This document shows, piece by piece, positions 45,866 to 58,359 of a stretch of 64,000 nt of DNA. The stretch comes from Diospyros lotus (Eukaryota > Streptophyta > Magnoliopsida > Ericales > Ebenaceae). Each line of letters opens with the position of its first letter. Position 1 is the first letter of the stretch. Location: contig NC_068352.1 of NCBI RefSeq assembly GCF_014633365.1, forward strand, positions 24,151,310 through 24,215,309. Reading direction: 5' to 3'. The position numbers and the translations under genes are program-made. The notes beneath the pieces were generated by a model that did not search any database, was not told where the DNA came from, and saw only the letters and a list, made by a program, of their open reading frames with translations.

Positions 45866-48449
45866 ATCAGTATTTATAGTCATCGCTTTTTAAAAAAAAA
45901 AATAAGGTGATTAAGTAAATTTTGAAGCTCAAAAGATATATTTAGATTAAATTATTATGATTGGCTAAACGAAGAACCAATCATAATCAACGGCCAAAAG
46001 CCGAATTGACAATGCAACACATTATGACAAATAATCAATTATTCTTTGATTGAATTCGCTTTTGCATACGTGTCAATTTTTGACTGGCTAACTCTAGGCA
46101 CTAGCAAGTCGCCTTCTCTTTTCTCCTCTCATAAAGCATCAAATGTGGGGGCTCACCACATGTTCGCAGTCAGAGACTTCTTTTTTTATTTTTAGTTTTA
46201 GTTTTCTTTTTATAAATATTAGAATATTTCAACCACAATTACATAACACAAGTTTTAAAATTATTAAAAAAAACCTATATAACAATATAATTCAACTCGA
46301 AACTTCTGAATTTTAAGGGACTCGTAATTTTTGCCATAAAACTAAAATTACATTAATTGTCTTAATTTTATTTTTAAAATAAAAAACATGTTTTTTATAT
46401 TTTTAATTTGAATTTTATTATTTTTACTATACCAAAGTATTATTATAATCCAATAATATCATGCCATGTTTTAATTTGAAATTTATCTTTCCTAATTGGT
46501 TACAATCAATTGATAGTGAAAAACTTGTACGATTGTCATTTTCATGTACCATTTTGCCCTTCCTCCCCTCTCTCCCGTTCCTCTTTAGCAACCAGGCTCT
46601 ACTCGTCGCCACCGTCGCCATCGACTGCTGCCGTCTCGCCGTTGCATCTTCGTCGCTCGACTGCCGCCGCCTCGTCCTCGCCACTACATCTTACTGCATC
46701 CTCGCCCTCTTATTGCCGCCTCCTTACCCCCTCGGCATTGCATTCTCGACACCACCTCGACAACCGCCACAAGCAGCTGCCTCACCCCCTCGCCCTTCTT
46801 AGACCGTCGCAGGCCGCCACCATTTGAGTTATCCAATTTATTGCGATAAATTACTTCAATTTAGATCCAAAATATCTTCAATTTATTGTGATAATATCAC
46901 CATGTAACCCAATCTATAGAAGTCTTCATGTACAAATAGCATGACCCTAATTTGGATGTGATGCATCTGCCTCTAGTTTGGACTTAATTTTCTTTATTTA
47001 TTTGTCTTTTTGACTAAGGAAGAAAAATAATTTTGAGGAGGCGATAACGACACGAGGCTGGCTAGAAAAGAAGAGAAAAGAGGGAGCGAAGAGAGGAAAG
47101 AGGAAGCTTGGAGAAGAGGGAAACAGAGAGAGAAGAGGCCATTAATTTTTCATAAGAGTTAAAATAACCCCGTTAAAAGAGGTTAACAAAATTGCACTCT
47201 CGAGACTACCAAATCAAAGGAGAGTGTCTTGCATATTGTCAGAAAAAGAGGTCATTTCAACACTTGAGTGGACATAGGATAAGGCAATGTGAATGAGTAG
47301 TAAATCTAATTCTAATTTTTGCCACTAAATTAAAATTATATTAGTCGTCTTAATTTTATTTTTAAAATAAAAAAGCATGTTTTTTATATTTTTAATTTGA
47401 ATTTTATTTTTTTACTATACTAAAGCGCTATTATAATCCAATAATATCACGTCAAGTTTTAAGTTGAATTTTATCTTTCCTAATTGGCTACAATCAATTG
47501 ATAGTGAACAACTTGTACAATTGTCATTTTCATGTAGCATGGAACCCAACAACCTTAATTAATTATTAATGCTGAAAACAGTGTCCCAAAGTTCGCTGTC
47601 TTTGTCTATATTGTCATGTTTTCTAAGGGCTCAATCGCCTGTGTCATCCAATCAAATCGAATGTCTAAATTAATTTGAGTGTGCCCATATTTTTGTTCCT
47701 TAATTTATTTCTATGGAAATAAGAGTGAGACTATTTGTACATATAGATATGCAATGTTGCCCTTGTGATCATTAATTTGGAGAATAAAATTATTTGTACA
47801 GAGAGTTTTTATAGAAGACTCACAGGTGTTGAAAATATCATTTTGCCTTTTCTTCTCTTCTTTTCCCTCTCCTTCCTCCCTTCGCTCTTGTTCCGCACCA
47901 ACAATTAGGCTCTAGCCACCGTCGTCGCCTGCTGTCATCTCACCCCCTACCACCTTCTCGCCCCTCACCGCTGCATCTCATCGCCTCACCGCTGCCTCAC
48001 CCCCTCATCACTACATCTTCGTCGCCTCGCCCTCGCCATTGCATCTCACTGCCTCCTCCCCCTCGTCGCTTCATCCTCACCTCTCGCCCTTACATCCTCA
48101 GCAACCGCCTCACCACCTTGCCCCTCACCGATCTTCACCTCCCTCTACCCCTCGTCGACCATCGAGGGCCATCGCCTCGCTCCTCATCGACCACTGCAAG
48201 CCGCCTCCATTTGAGTTATCCAATTTATCGTGATAAATTGCTTCAGTTTAGATGCAAAATATCTTCAATTTATCGTGATAATATCACCCTATAACCCAAT
48301 ATGTAGAAGTCTCTCTGTACAAATAGCATAACCCTAATTTGGATGTGATGCATAGCCTGTAGTTTGGACTTAATTTTATTTATTTATTTATCTTTTCGAC
48401 TAAGGAAGAACAATGATTTTGATAATACTAATCTAATTACACCCCCTCT
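45866..48449. repeat. Dispersed AT-rich units with two C/T-rich islands
   Basis: Contains repeats of the blocks seen around 6213-11180: TTGATTGAATTCGCTTTTGC (46050), GTTATTATAATCC..AATAATATCA (46438, 47428), and a MITE right arm (47160-47215). Two pyrimidine-rich islands (46550-46815, 47850-48210) end in the same CATTTGAGTTATCCAATTTA block, so they are copies of each other. The frames 46461-46827 and 48039-48233 fall in these islands and are not supported. 47990-48030 is the empty relative of the hAT target at 7903. Confidence 0.6.
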
Positions 48450-49408
48450 TTATTGTAGATTGGTGTTTTAATACCCATACCATTTTATGTTTCAATTTTG
48501 GCTATTAGAGAAATATGAAATGTGAAATGCATAGAAAACCTTTTATATTACTATTGAAAAATCCTGAAACATCTGAGTTGCTTCAGTTAATGAAGTTGTC
48601 TAGTAAATTGGGTGGATTTAAACTCTGAAGCCTTAACTTTTTTTATATTATCATTTTTACTCTCCATGAATATGAGTCAATGGTTGACTTGTTAAACCTA
48701 ATTTTTAGACCTTCTCAAATATGATCAACTTAAAATTAAATAATTATATAAAAATAAGCTAATAGGAGTCTTCACTCACATATTCCCTAAAACTAAATAG
48801 AGTGAATTTTCGCTCCCATTCAAGTGCTTGGAGACACAGCTCTAAGAGGTAAACTATTCCAAAATCCATCTTACTGTTATTCTTTCTGTAAATAATTCAA
48901 AACTAAGAAATGATGTGAGTTTACCCTCTCTTTTTCTTCTTTCAAAAGAGAAATTTAAAACCATATAGATGCAGGCTTTATTATATTATTAAAATTTAAT
49001 GTATAGGTCCGTCCATTCCTAATGCCACAGAAATTTGAATGGAATGCAGATTTTTTTCTTTCATTTTTAATTTTTGGTCTTTGCAAACTTTTTAGGATCT
49101 GCAGAAGGGACACCTAAGGAATCAATCTAAATTTGTTATTTTATACTCGTAATTTCCAATTTTATTTTTGTCTTGCAGAAAAGATGGGAATCCATTCAAC
49201 AGTACTACTATTGCTCCGTTACCTTCAGCCACATCAACAACACCACCTCCACCCCCACCCCACCATTTTTTGGGCCACCATCACCTCCAGCCCCACCATT
49301 TCCTTGGCCACCATGTTGTGGAAAAGCTCCAAGGGGGAAAGGCTGATGGACCGTGTGAGGAATCAAATGCCAAAAGATGAAAAAAAAACTATCAATAGGG
49401 TAGTTTGG
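48450..49408 (+). pseudogene. SRF-like copy D, proline-rich half-exon
   Basis: From about 48455 the sequence matches the end of intron 9 in copies B and C. The acceptor CTTGCAG precedes an exon from 49179: KDGNPFNSTTIA and a proline-rich run. Length changes in the proline codons alter the frame, and TGC has become TGA (49378-49380). At GTTTGGATCC (about 49408) the exon stops matching copy B, and the 420-bp array starts in place of the membrane segment. No upstream LRR exons are present. Confidence 0.72.
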
Positions 49409-50545
49409 ATCCTTGTTTGCAATTTGCCAAATTATTCTGTATTTTTATTAAAAGTATTATACTCACATATTTTTAAAATATTTAGAATAATTCGTTTACT
49501 TTAAATCTAAAAAGTATAAAACGTGTATTAGTTGATTTTTTCAAAAATTCAGCTGAAAAATCTGTTGCGTGCTTCCATAAGACCATGTGCAGATCAAAAA
49601 GACCTTGTCTGATCAACAAAGTTTTTTAATTATTGTAGTGGCACTAATGGCTCATGATGACTCATTGTGACTATGACTAATGGCTCTGCTACTAACAAGA
49701 TTCCATCGGTGTCTCACTTTTCACCCACCTCTCCTTTTGAAATGCATGATAGAAAAGTAATTGATCTAGAAAATTTTGTGAAACTTGATGAAAATGTTAA
49801 TGAAAGACTTGTTAGCAATTCGTCGAATTATTCACGTATTATAGGCGAATTATTTCGTATTTTTATTAAAAGTATTATACTCACGTATTTTTGAAATATT
49901 CAGAATAATTCGCATACTTTAAATCTAAAAATTATAAAACATGTATTAGCCGAATTTTTCAAAAATTCATCCGAAAAATCCATTGTATGCTCCCATAAGA
50001 CCATGTGCAGAGCAAAAAAACCTTATTTGATCAAAAAAAGTTTTTTAATTATTGTAGTGGCACTAATGGCTCATGATGACTCATTGTGACTATGACTAAT
50101 GGCTCTGCTACTAACAAGATTCCATCGGTGTCTCACTTTTCACCCACCTCTCCTTTTGAAATGCATGATAGAAAAGTAATTGATCTAGAAAATTTTGTGA
50201 AACTTGATGAAAATGTTAATGAAAGACTTATTAGCAATTCGTCGAATTATTCGCGTATTATATGCGAATTATTCTGTATTTTTATTAAAAATATTATATT
50301 CACGTATTTTTGAAATATTCGGAATAATTCTCGTATTTTAAATCTAAAAAGTATAAAACATGTATTAGTCGAAATTTTCAAAAATTTAGCTGAAAAATCC
50401 ATTACGTATTCCCATAAGACCATGTGTAGAGCAAAAAGATTTTGTCTGATCAGAAAAGTTTTTTAATTATTGTAATGGCACTAATGGCTCATGATAACTC
50501 ATTTTGACTATGGCTAAGGCTCTGCCACTAACAAGATTCCATTGG
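49409..50545 (+). repeat. 420-bp tandem array in copy D
   Basis: Anchor words GCAATTTG or GCAATTCG lie at 49419, 49815 and 50234, giving units of 396 and 419 bp. Two units keep identical exon-like frames (49667-49894 and 50086-50313) starting MTMTNGSATNKIPSVSHF. The array is followed by a last exon-like piece that runs on into unique sequence. Confidence 0.8.
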
Positions 50546-50778
50546 TTTCCTACTTCTCACCCACATCTCTTTTTGAGATGCATGATAAAAAAGTAATTGA
50601 TCTTGAAAATCTTGTGGAGTTTGATGAAAATGTTAATGAAAGATTTGAGCAGGCTGTAGATGAAGGTGTTGAGAAGAATGCAATAGATAATATTGATGTT
50701 GGTGATACTTCGTGGCTTGATAGAAAACTTAGCATTGGATCATCTATATCTCGATTATTTAATTATGATTTTTTTTAA
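50542..50778 (+). pseudogene. Last exon-like piece of the array, unknown gene
   Basis: This piece shares the FSPTSxFEMHDKKVIDLENL segment with the array units. Where they switch to array sequence (after NERL), it continues NERFEQAVDEGVEKNAIDNI, then DTSWLDRKLSIG, and stops at about 50778. It therefore looks like the ancestral 3' exon from which the units were amplified. I do not recognise the protein. No start codon or upstream exon can be assigned. It could belong to a gene expressed from elsewhere or be a relic. Confidence 0.4.
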
Positions 50779-50867
50779 TTCAATAAAGGAATTGACTTGA
50801 GTATTTGGATTTTGGACTGTATAAAAATTCTCATTTTGTGATATTGGGTAGTTTAGAATTTTAAATT

Positions 50868-51045
50868 GTGCAAATTTCGTTTATATTCTTAAAAAAAAAA
50901 CTTAAAAGGCCGACCCAAATCCACAGTGTGGTTCACCATTCCATCAGATCCTCTCTATTGGCCTCCCTCCTTCAAAACCCTCTCTGTTTTCTTTGGTATC
51001 AGCCTGTCGATTGTCGCCGTCGTTCTCTCACTCTTTTCTCACCCG

Positions 51046-51090
<45 letters not shown>

Positions 51091-51290
51091 TTTCCATTCT
51101 TTCTCTCGTTGTCGACGTTGTCTTTGTCGATTGTCATCGATGGCATTGTTATCATTTATATTTTTAGTATTTGCAATTTTGCTTTTCATGCCAAGGAATG
51201 AAGGGAAAGGCAAGAACCAGCCCCTATTAGCCTTGTTTGGGGAACACCAAGCTATGTTTTGGGAATACCAGTTTTGAATAAATCCAGAGC
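50868..51290 (+). pseudogene. SRF-like membrane half-exon, copy D right part
   Basis: Around 51140-51200 the frame reads LLSFIFLVFAILLFMPRNEG, matching the membrane segment and the MPR motif of the left-edge copy at 380-754. The proline-rich half is about 1.7 kb to the left, beyond the 420-bp array. The upstream 200 bp are pyrimidine-rich with a CT microsatellite. No EIKTQIS repeats follow. Confidence 0.55.
51051..51087. repeat. CT microsatellite
   Basis: Eighteen CT units, responsible for the serine/leucine-rich frames that overlap it. Confidence 0.9.
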
Positions 51291-52444
51291 TTAAAATTAA
51301 AAACTAAAATACGAAGAGAACACAACTTAAAATTTCATTTCTTCTTTATCTCTCTCTTTTTTTGTCTCTTTCTTTTTGTGTCATCACCTATCTCTTTGTC
51401 TCTAATAAGAAAAGGCAATAAAATTTTTCCTCATGTAATGGAACTCAAAATGAGTTTGTGCGAAATTCATATTCGATTTTGATAGTATTTTTGTTGTAAT
51501 TTCAAAAAGATATAGAGGAGAGCATTTTGAAAATTTTATAAAATTAATCGACATTAATTAATGACAGAAAATTATGAGTTATGTAGAAGTTAAGTTCAAA
51601 GGAAATTAATGACATTTCTGTAAATATATGATGGTTGGCGTCTTTTAGCCAAACTTTAGGGATATGTAAAATCTACCATATTATATATATATATATATAG
51701 ATCAAACACTTATTTATAATAATATTATAGTGATTTTTATTGAAAATAAAATATATTTAACCCAATTAATATAAAGGTTAATTGATTAAATACTCTATGA
51801 ACTTTGATTACTTGGTTCGAGCATATCCTAAATTTTAAAATTTATGAATTAATTTATATATTTTTTTTAAATTAGTCATAACACCCCTGAACTTTGTCCA
51901 TTTAAAAAAGTGTCATGACTAATTTTAAAAAATTTAAATATTGATTGGGTGAATTTTAATTTCAGTTAGTGTTTAACCCAAACGGACAAAACAAAGGGAA
52001 TATATGGTCAATTTATTTAGATACAAGGAATTTATGAAAAAAATATCACCTTAATTATAGATAAATTATAATTTATTTAGTGAAACCCATTTAGTTGTTG
52101 TTGTTATTCTTATATTTTCTTTGCTATACACACTGTCGTCTATACATGCATTTTCAAGAATCCAATGACATTAAAATATTCATATAGTAACCTCGTGAAA
52201 AGACTCTAACATTATTTTAGACATATTTGTCGCGAGTTTTTTAATGTCTAAATAATCAACAATATCTATCTAGTTAGACTTAGTCTAACATTGTCTTGGA
52301 CCTATTTGTCCAAATTGAAAATTAATGTGCCACGTGGCAATATAGCAAATAATCACATTAATATTAAGATATATAAAATAATAAATATAATCAATTTGTT
52401 TATAAAATTATGACTTAAAAATTCACACATTTGAATTGTAAAAC
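51291..52444. other. AT-rich spacer, no gene seen
   Basis: AT-rich sequence with an AT microsatellite (about 51681-51700). No long frame, RNA gene or element ends were found. It leads to the target site of the LTR at 52445. Confidence 0.6.
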
Positions 52445-55176
52445 TGTAAACACCCCCGCCCGGATATCCCCGACCACCCGAACTACCCGAACGGAAGCGC
52501 CTACGGGAGGAGAAAGAATAAAACACGAGACAAAGCCACCCTGGCATGCATACACAAAAATAAGAACAGCGGAAACGAAGCTAAACACATGCATGTACTA
52601 CGGGTATCCAGCTATCACAACGGTCACATGATAAATAAATAAACATAGACTTTTCTGTCGACATGCACGAGACTTGAGAAAAGACCTGACACAGTAAAAA
52701 TAATAGGGTAAACCCTACTCAGAAATCAGAGTTGACGGGGATTAACGGGACTGCCTGTACACCATACCGACTCTACCGCAAAGAGATGACTCCCTTGCCA
52801 TGGCCCACGCTGGCACTACCTGGAATAATGGAAAGCAAGGTGAGTCGAGAGACTCAGCTAGCATAAGAAAAGAAAGGCTGAAGGCTACACAAAACCAGAA
52901 ATCTCTCCCCAGAATAAACCCCCAAGCACACACAAGCCATGAGACGCTACAACACAATAGCATAGCATAATAAAAAAAAAAACACATACTAGTTCTTGGG
53001 GCCCACACAAGACACCTAGCACCCAAGTCCCATACCAACCTGCCGTTGCCCTGAAAGGCAACATGTATCTCCAACAAACCTGCGCACGTTATCCCGGGTC
53101 GGTACTCCCATCACCCGTTCATGTCGGTACTCCCGACATCCAAACCAGAGGCTCCCTCGGAACGATACTCCCGTCCGAGAACTAAATACTACCAGTAGCC
53201 ATGCAATGCACATAGAAATGCAATGGCGTAGTGAGCATCAACGTGATACACAGGCGCCCATACATCCAGGCATCAGGCGATGCTCCGCCCACATAGTAAA
53301 CCACACGCGATACATATACCCGTGCTGGATGCAACCTAACTAAGCTAGCATGTCCGTGTCCAAGCATACTCAATAAATGAATATCCCAATATGCAACCCG
53401 TACCCATGTGCATATCAAATCATGGACAATAATATAATAAATATAAACGTGCAGTAAATCACATATCGACAGAGTTAGTCAGCAATGCCCGACACCGGTC
53501 AATGGCCAGTGACTAGGAGTGTCCACCCGACGGTCCACTTCAGGGCCGTACAATAGTTTATCCCAATGTCACCAACAACCGACCCCTACCTTACTGCTCG
53601 ATAGCTCTAACCGAACCATAAATAAATATGAGAAAAACTGTAATTAAACCCAATAAAATCGTAAATAACCCGCACATCTAGGAACCTAGTTCCCAGGCTA
53701 GTTCAACATCATTCCCAAAAGGAGTGGGGGCGATACAAACTCCCGTAGGCACTCAACGAATAAAACTCTAGAAGTCTCAGATTTATTTAAATTAAAACAA
53801 ATGAATAATAATTCAACAAATAAAGCTAGGTGCCGAATTAAAGTAAGGGAGGTGATAAAATACTCGAAATCACGGGGTCTTTTACGGGAATTGAAGAACA
53901 CGAAGAGAGGGTTAAGAGCTTGCCTGAAAATAGCTGCTTTCAGCCTCTCTTGTGCTCCCGATGCGAATTAAATCATGCTAATAAAATCATCATTTCGTAT
54001 AATTAATACGCGAAACCGAAACGAGTTAAGGGAAGACGAGGGGATCATAAAATGGAAAGAGATCGCAAGGGTAGAAGAGAACTTGCCTGTATTTAGTTGT
54101 TTACAGCGTTTCCCCGCTTAAACACCACAAATTAATACACGCTGCAATAGATTAAACTCCCAAAATTAATAAAATTGAATACAAAATAAAATTCTAATCG
54201 CGCAAAATTATAATTTAAACATATCACGCTTCTACTAATTTTTACCCACGTACCTGATCACTTCCTTTGCCGAAAAAAATTTCAAAATTCTTTTATTTTT
54301 CCTTATTTTCTTTTCTTTCCTTTCTTTTCTTTTCTTTTTCTTTTCTTTCTTCTCCTTCTCTTCTTCTTCCTTTCTTCTCCCGCGCACTGCTCCTGCGCGC
54401 CTTCTTCTTCTTCTTCTTCTTCTTCTTCTTCTTCTTCTTCTTCTTCTTCTTCTTCTTCTTCTTCACCGCGGCTTCTCTCCTGCACCTTCTTCCTTGCGCG
54501 AACCAGTAGCCTCTCGCTGCTGCCCAGCCGCCGCCGCCGCCTATCACCACACCACTAGCGCCTTGGGCCGCCACCACCATAGCCAGTCCACACCGCCAGC
54601 CAAGCAACGCCCGCGAGCCACCATTGCACCTCAGCCCCGTCAGCACGCACACACAGCACGGCCGTCCGCCATGGCTACTGGCGAAGCTCCTGGCCGTTTC
54701 CTCGCGCCACCACGAACCACCGCTCCACGTCGCTGCAAGGCCGCCATCGATAGCTACCTCCGACGTGAGCTGCTGCCCTGCCTCACTCGGCTGCTATGGC
54801 CAAACTTCCATGGCCGCCCACGGCTGCACCAGCACACTGTTGCCACCTCCTTCTCTCTCTCGATCTCATTTCCCTCACTCGTCTCTCGTTCTCTGCCCTT
54901 TTTGGCTGTCTCTTCTTCACCCAAGCTTGCGGCCATGGCCGCACAAGCCAACTGGAAGCTCGAACTTGCGACTTCCATTACTGCCACTACGCACGCCTCT
55001 CTCCCTCTTTCAATCTCTCCCTCTCCCTCTCGGCCAGAAGCTTCAAGAAGCTTCAATGAGAGACAAAAAAAATAGCAAATTTTTTTTATGCTTAGCACAC
55101 CAACACACGCGCACCGCCTCAAATTTTAACACAAATTAATTAATTTAATTTAATTTAATTAATTGGGAATATTACA
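52445..55176 (-). mobile_element. Solo LTR, 2.73 kb, with perfect target duplication
   Basis: Plus-strand ends are TGTAAACACCCCC and GGGAATATTACA. A perfect 5-bp duplication, AAAAC, flanks it (52440-52444, 55177-55181). The ends resemble those of the minus-strand Tekay-type LTRs at 55849 and 63693, so the element reads on the minus strand. A pyrimidine-rich region (54290-55060) contains a TTC microsatellite and yields many overlapping frames on both strands (up to 193 codons); none resembles a protein family. No internal domain is attached. Confidence 0.85.
54401..54464. repeat. TTC microsatellite in the solo LTR
   Basis: About 21 TTC units. On the minus strand it codes poly-Lys or poly-Glu frames (54293-54652, 54303-54485) that should not be annotated as genes. 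Confidence 0.92.
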
Positions 55177-55675
55177 AAAACACTAATTTATTTATACACT
55201 TACATAATCATAGATACTTTTTTAATAAATTAATAACATTTATTCATAAATTATTAAATACTTTTAAAAAATTATAAGTGTTTTTAATTTTTTTTAAATA
55301 ATAAACATTTTAAGGTAATAAAAAGTGTATTTTTTAAAAAAATATAAACACTTTTTATGAAATGTAGTTGATAATTTATAAAGAAGTGTTATTAATTATT
55401 TAAAAAAATAATTATAATTTTGTGAGTATCAAAAATTAATGTATAAATAACATTAGGATTATAAGAATACATCTTTAGAAGTAAGGTACACTACAAAATA
55501 TTGGGTTTCACAATTAGTTAGATTAATTTGCTTTGAACAATTCAATTTGGACGAGGCAACATTGGGCTTTAACACACCACGAGCCCAAACTAGAGCTGGC
55601 CCATCACTATCAAGCTAAGTAAATATAGCAAAGACTTTCTCCCGTAATGTGTATGATTTTTTTTCCCAGGATTTT
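55177..55675. other. AT-rich spacer, no gene seen
   Basis: AT-rich, with TTTAATTTAA runs and no credible frame. Confidence 0.6.
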
Positions 55676-55848
55676 TGTAATATCCCAAAAATTAAAAAAT
55701 AAATAATGAATATTAATTTGGTGTTTGAAGACATTAGTGAATATTTGGGGATTTAAAAGAAATAATTTATTTATGTGGTTTAGAGGAAAATAGGAAATTA
55801 AGGGTAATTAATTAAATTATTTGGGAATGACTAATCATTATTATTTAT
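55676..55848 (+). mobile_element. LTR start truncated by the Tekay-type element
   Basis: TGTAATATCCC followed by AATTAAT-rich sequence resembles the start of the partial LTR at 28523. After 173 bp the next element begins at 55849. Its continuation would lie beyond the right edge of the window. Confidence 0.4.
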
Positions 55849-58308
55849 TGTAACACCCCGCCCTATACAGGCGTGTCACTATAAGGAAATTTTCGGGGTT
55901 TCTTTTTTTCTTTTTTTTCAAATCTGTTAGTCGCGGCGCCTGTGAGCACAATCTTCACAGGCAGATGAAACACTCGTCGCCAAAACTACAGCCGGCACCC
56001 GCGGTGATCTCAAGAACAATCACCATATGCAGATATCTACCCCGAGGGTTCCAGTCTTACTTCGTTTAGTTAACATGAGCATAACCACAACTGAATGAAA
56101 CATTTCAAATACAGCAGAATACTTAACCATCAAAATAACGTGGCCTGCCACGTGTTACACAAGATGTTCCCTACCAACATACATATAACATTGTTACTAA
56201 ATGTTTACAACACCGACGTACGATTGTTCATACATATAGCAAAATAAGTTCCTATGCTATCAAATGATACAATGACTATCACATAAACACCATTGGCTCT
56301 CCGGCCTCGTCCTTGACCTCGCAGCTGTCCCTAACTAGAACGTTGAATGTTCCAGGGGCATAACCCAGGTTAGATGATAAAACATCTAAGTAGAGGCATG
56401 AAACAGTTTATATAATGCATGAAAGGCACATGAGCATGGCATACTAAACGACAACATGCAAGACACGTCAAACTTGAGAAATTTCCCTGACATACTTAAT
56501 CCCCGGGTGCCCTACCGTGTCACCCGGTTACCAGTCCCGAATGCCCTACCGTGTCACCCGATCACTAGTACCGGCCCCAGATGCCCTACCGTGTCACCCG
56601 ATCGCCAGGATTAACCGTGTCCCATTCTCAAGAAGACCCCGTCCCGCCCCATATGAACCCAACGATGTAATGAAACTAGACCTCAGATGATATGAAAATT
56701 CACACGCCATGCACTAACATTTTAAAGAAAATCAGTTAATTGAAATGTAGCGAATGTCGACACAATGATCATAAGCAAAAACCTTATAAAACAAGCTAAG
56801 TCTAGGAGGGTATAATTGCTCACTAGAACTCACCAAATGCAATTAAAAACACTTTCAAGACAAGGTAAAGCTAGAATCAAATCACTCACCTCAATTCGGA
56901 AAAGTCCGGATTTCATCTCGAAAAATGTGCCACACCTCGAAAATTGTGTAATTCTTCTTCCAATGACCCAATTGACTCCTATTTCACCATTTAATACCTT
57001 TGGAATCAACATTTCTATTTTTCCACAATTTTCTCTATTTTTATTTAATTTTCAAACATTTCTACCTTCGGAAATTCATTAAAAATACCTAACATCAATT
57101 TTCATAAAATATTTTTCCATGATAATTCTTAAAATAATTTTACCTAAATTATGAAATTAAAAACACATAAAAATCATACCTCACGTGCCCTCACGCGCCA
57201 CCCAGAGGTCCCGCGAGTGGCTGTCACGCGCCGCCACACAGTCTTCTTCTCCAGTCGTCTTCTCCGATTCTGACGACGTCCAATGCCCTAAATTCTTATA
57301 GGGGCTTGTAGAGCTCTTCAAGGTGACCTCAATGGTGCCCTTGTTCGTTGGAAAAAGTGGCCGGAGATAGGATTAAAAGCGAGTTGCAGGTCGCGGCGGC
57401 GGCGATTCGTTTTTCCGGCCAAGCTTCTAAAACCTCTCCATTTCTACACCAATCGATCCCAAATGCTCCAGAAATGATCCTCTCAATTCAAGGAACAAAA
57501 GCCCCTTATCCCTCAAGCTCGATTCAAGCAAAAACACAAGAAATTTGAGCGATTTCGTTTTTGAAACCCTCGGCCGAAAACCTCCTTTTATACTCGATTT
57601 TTACCCGATTCCCCACCCTATCTTGCTCGTCCTTATCCCTTAAGCCCAAATCTAGCCTCTAAACCAATCGAGAAACACCAAATCAAGCGCTAGATCCCTC
57701 GAAAAATTCAGCCAAATCGGAAATATTTTTGGCCATCATTTCCGGTCACGTCGCCGCCGTGCTCGGCCAATGGCCACCCCCTGAAGCTTCATCATCACCT
57801 GTAGATCACCCTAGCACCCTTAGGCGAGCTTCCCGACGCCTCCAGAGGTGGCTGTCGGCGGCCATGTGCGGTGGTCGCGTTCCCACTATGCAAGTTTTCC
57901 AAAATTGCATTTTCACCCCCTATTTTCTTCATTTGACATTTTGGCCCTTTTCTTCGAGTCCCTAATCTTTCTAAATATACCACAATGACCCTCAAGTTCT
58001 ATATTTCCCATTTCCTTTTGAAATTTCTGAAAAATTCGTTGATTCGACCTCCCTCTGATATTTTGCAAAATCTGCACTTTTGCCCGAACTCTCCTAATTG
58101 CGTGCTTTTGACTTCAAACCTTTGAAAATCCCTGATTTTTATCAAATATCATCCAATTGTGCCATTTCTCCTCAATTGGCTCATCTTAACTTAGTCATTC
58201 ATCTTTCGTTTAAGTTTCAAATATTGCACTTAGGCCCGAAACTTTGTTAAATATCATTTTGACCCATATCTTTAGAAATTCTCTTATTATTTAATACCGG
58301 GTATTACA
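55849..58308 (-). mobile_element. 3' LTR of a Tekay-type Ty3/gypsy element
   Basis: 2460 bp. On the minus strand it starts TGTAATACCCGGTA and ends GGGGTGTTACA. The first 300 bp on the plus strand match the sequence from 63693 to the window end with few changes, which pairs the two LTRs. A minus-strand TATA box, TATAAAAGG, lies at 57585-57593. A polypurine tract abuts its right edge. Internal frames (56816, 57348, 57729) are not supported as genes. Confidence 0.9.
57585..57593 (-). promoter_or_regulatory. TATA box of the 3' LTR
   Basis: Minus-strand TATAAAAGG, mid-way in the LTR, as expected for an LTR core promoter. Confidence 0.5.
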
Positions 58309-58321
58309 TCCTCCCCCTCTA
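58309..58321 (-). other. Polypurine tract
   Basis: On the minus strand AGAGGGGGAGGA directly precedes the 3' LTR, the normal site for priming plus-strand DNA synthesis. Confidence 0.85.
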
Positions 58322-58359
58322 AAAAGAAATTTCGTCCTCGAAATTACTAACTTACAATA

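Noticed and set aside
46461..46827. Ser/Pro/Arg-rich frames of 105-113 codons
   Set aside because: Pyrimidine-rich island that is repeated at 47850-48210; frames are not conserved between the two copies.
54267..55139. Several frames up to 193 codons on both strands
   Set aside because: They lie inside a solo LTR and overlap a TTC microsatellite; poly-Phe, poly-Lys and poly-Glu content, with no protein family.
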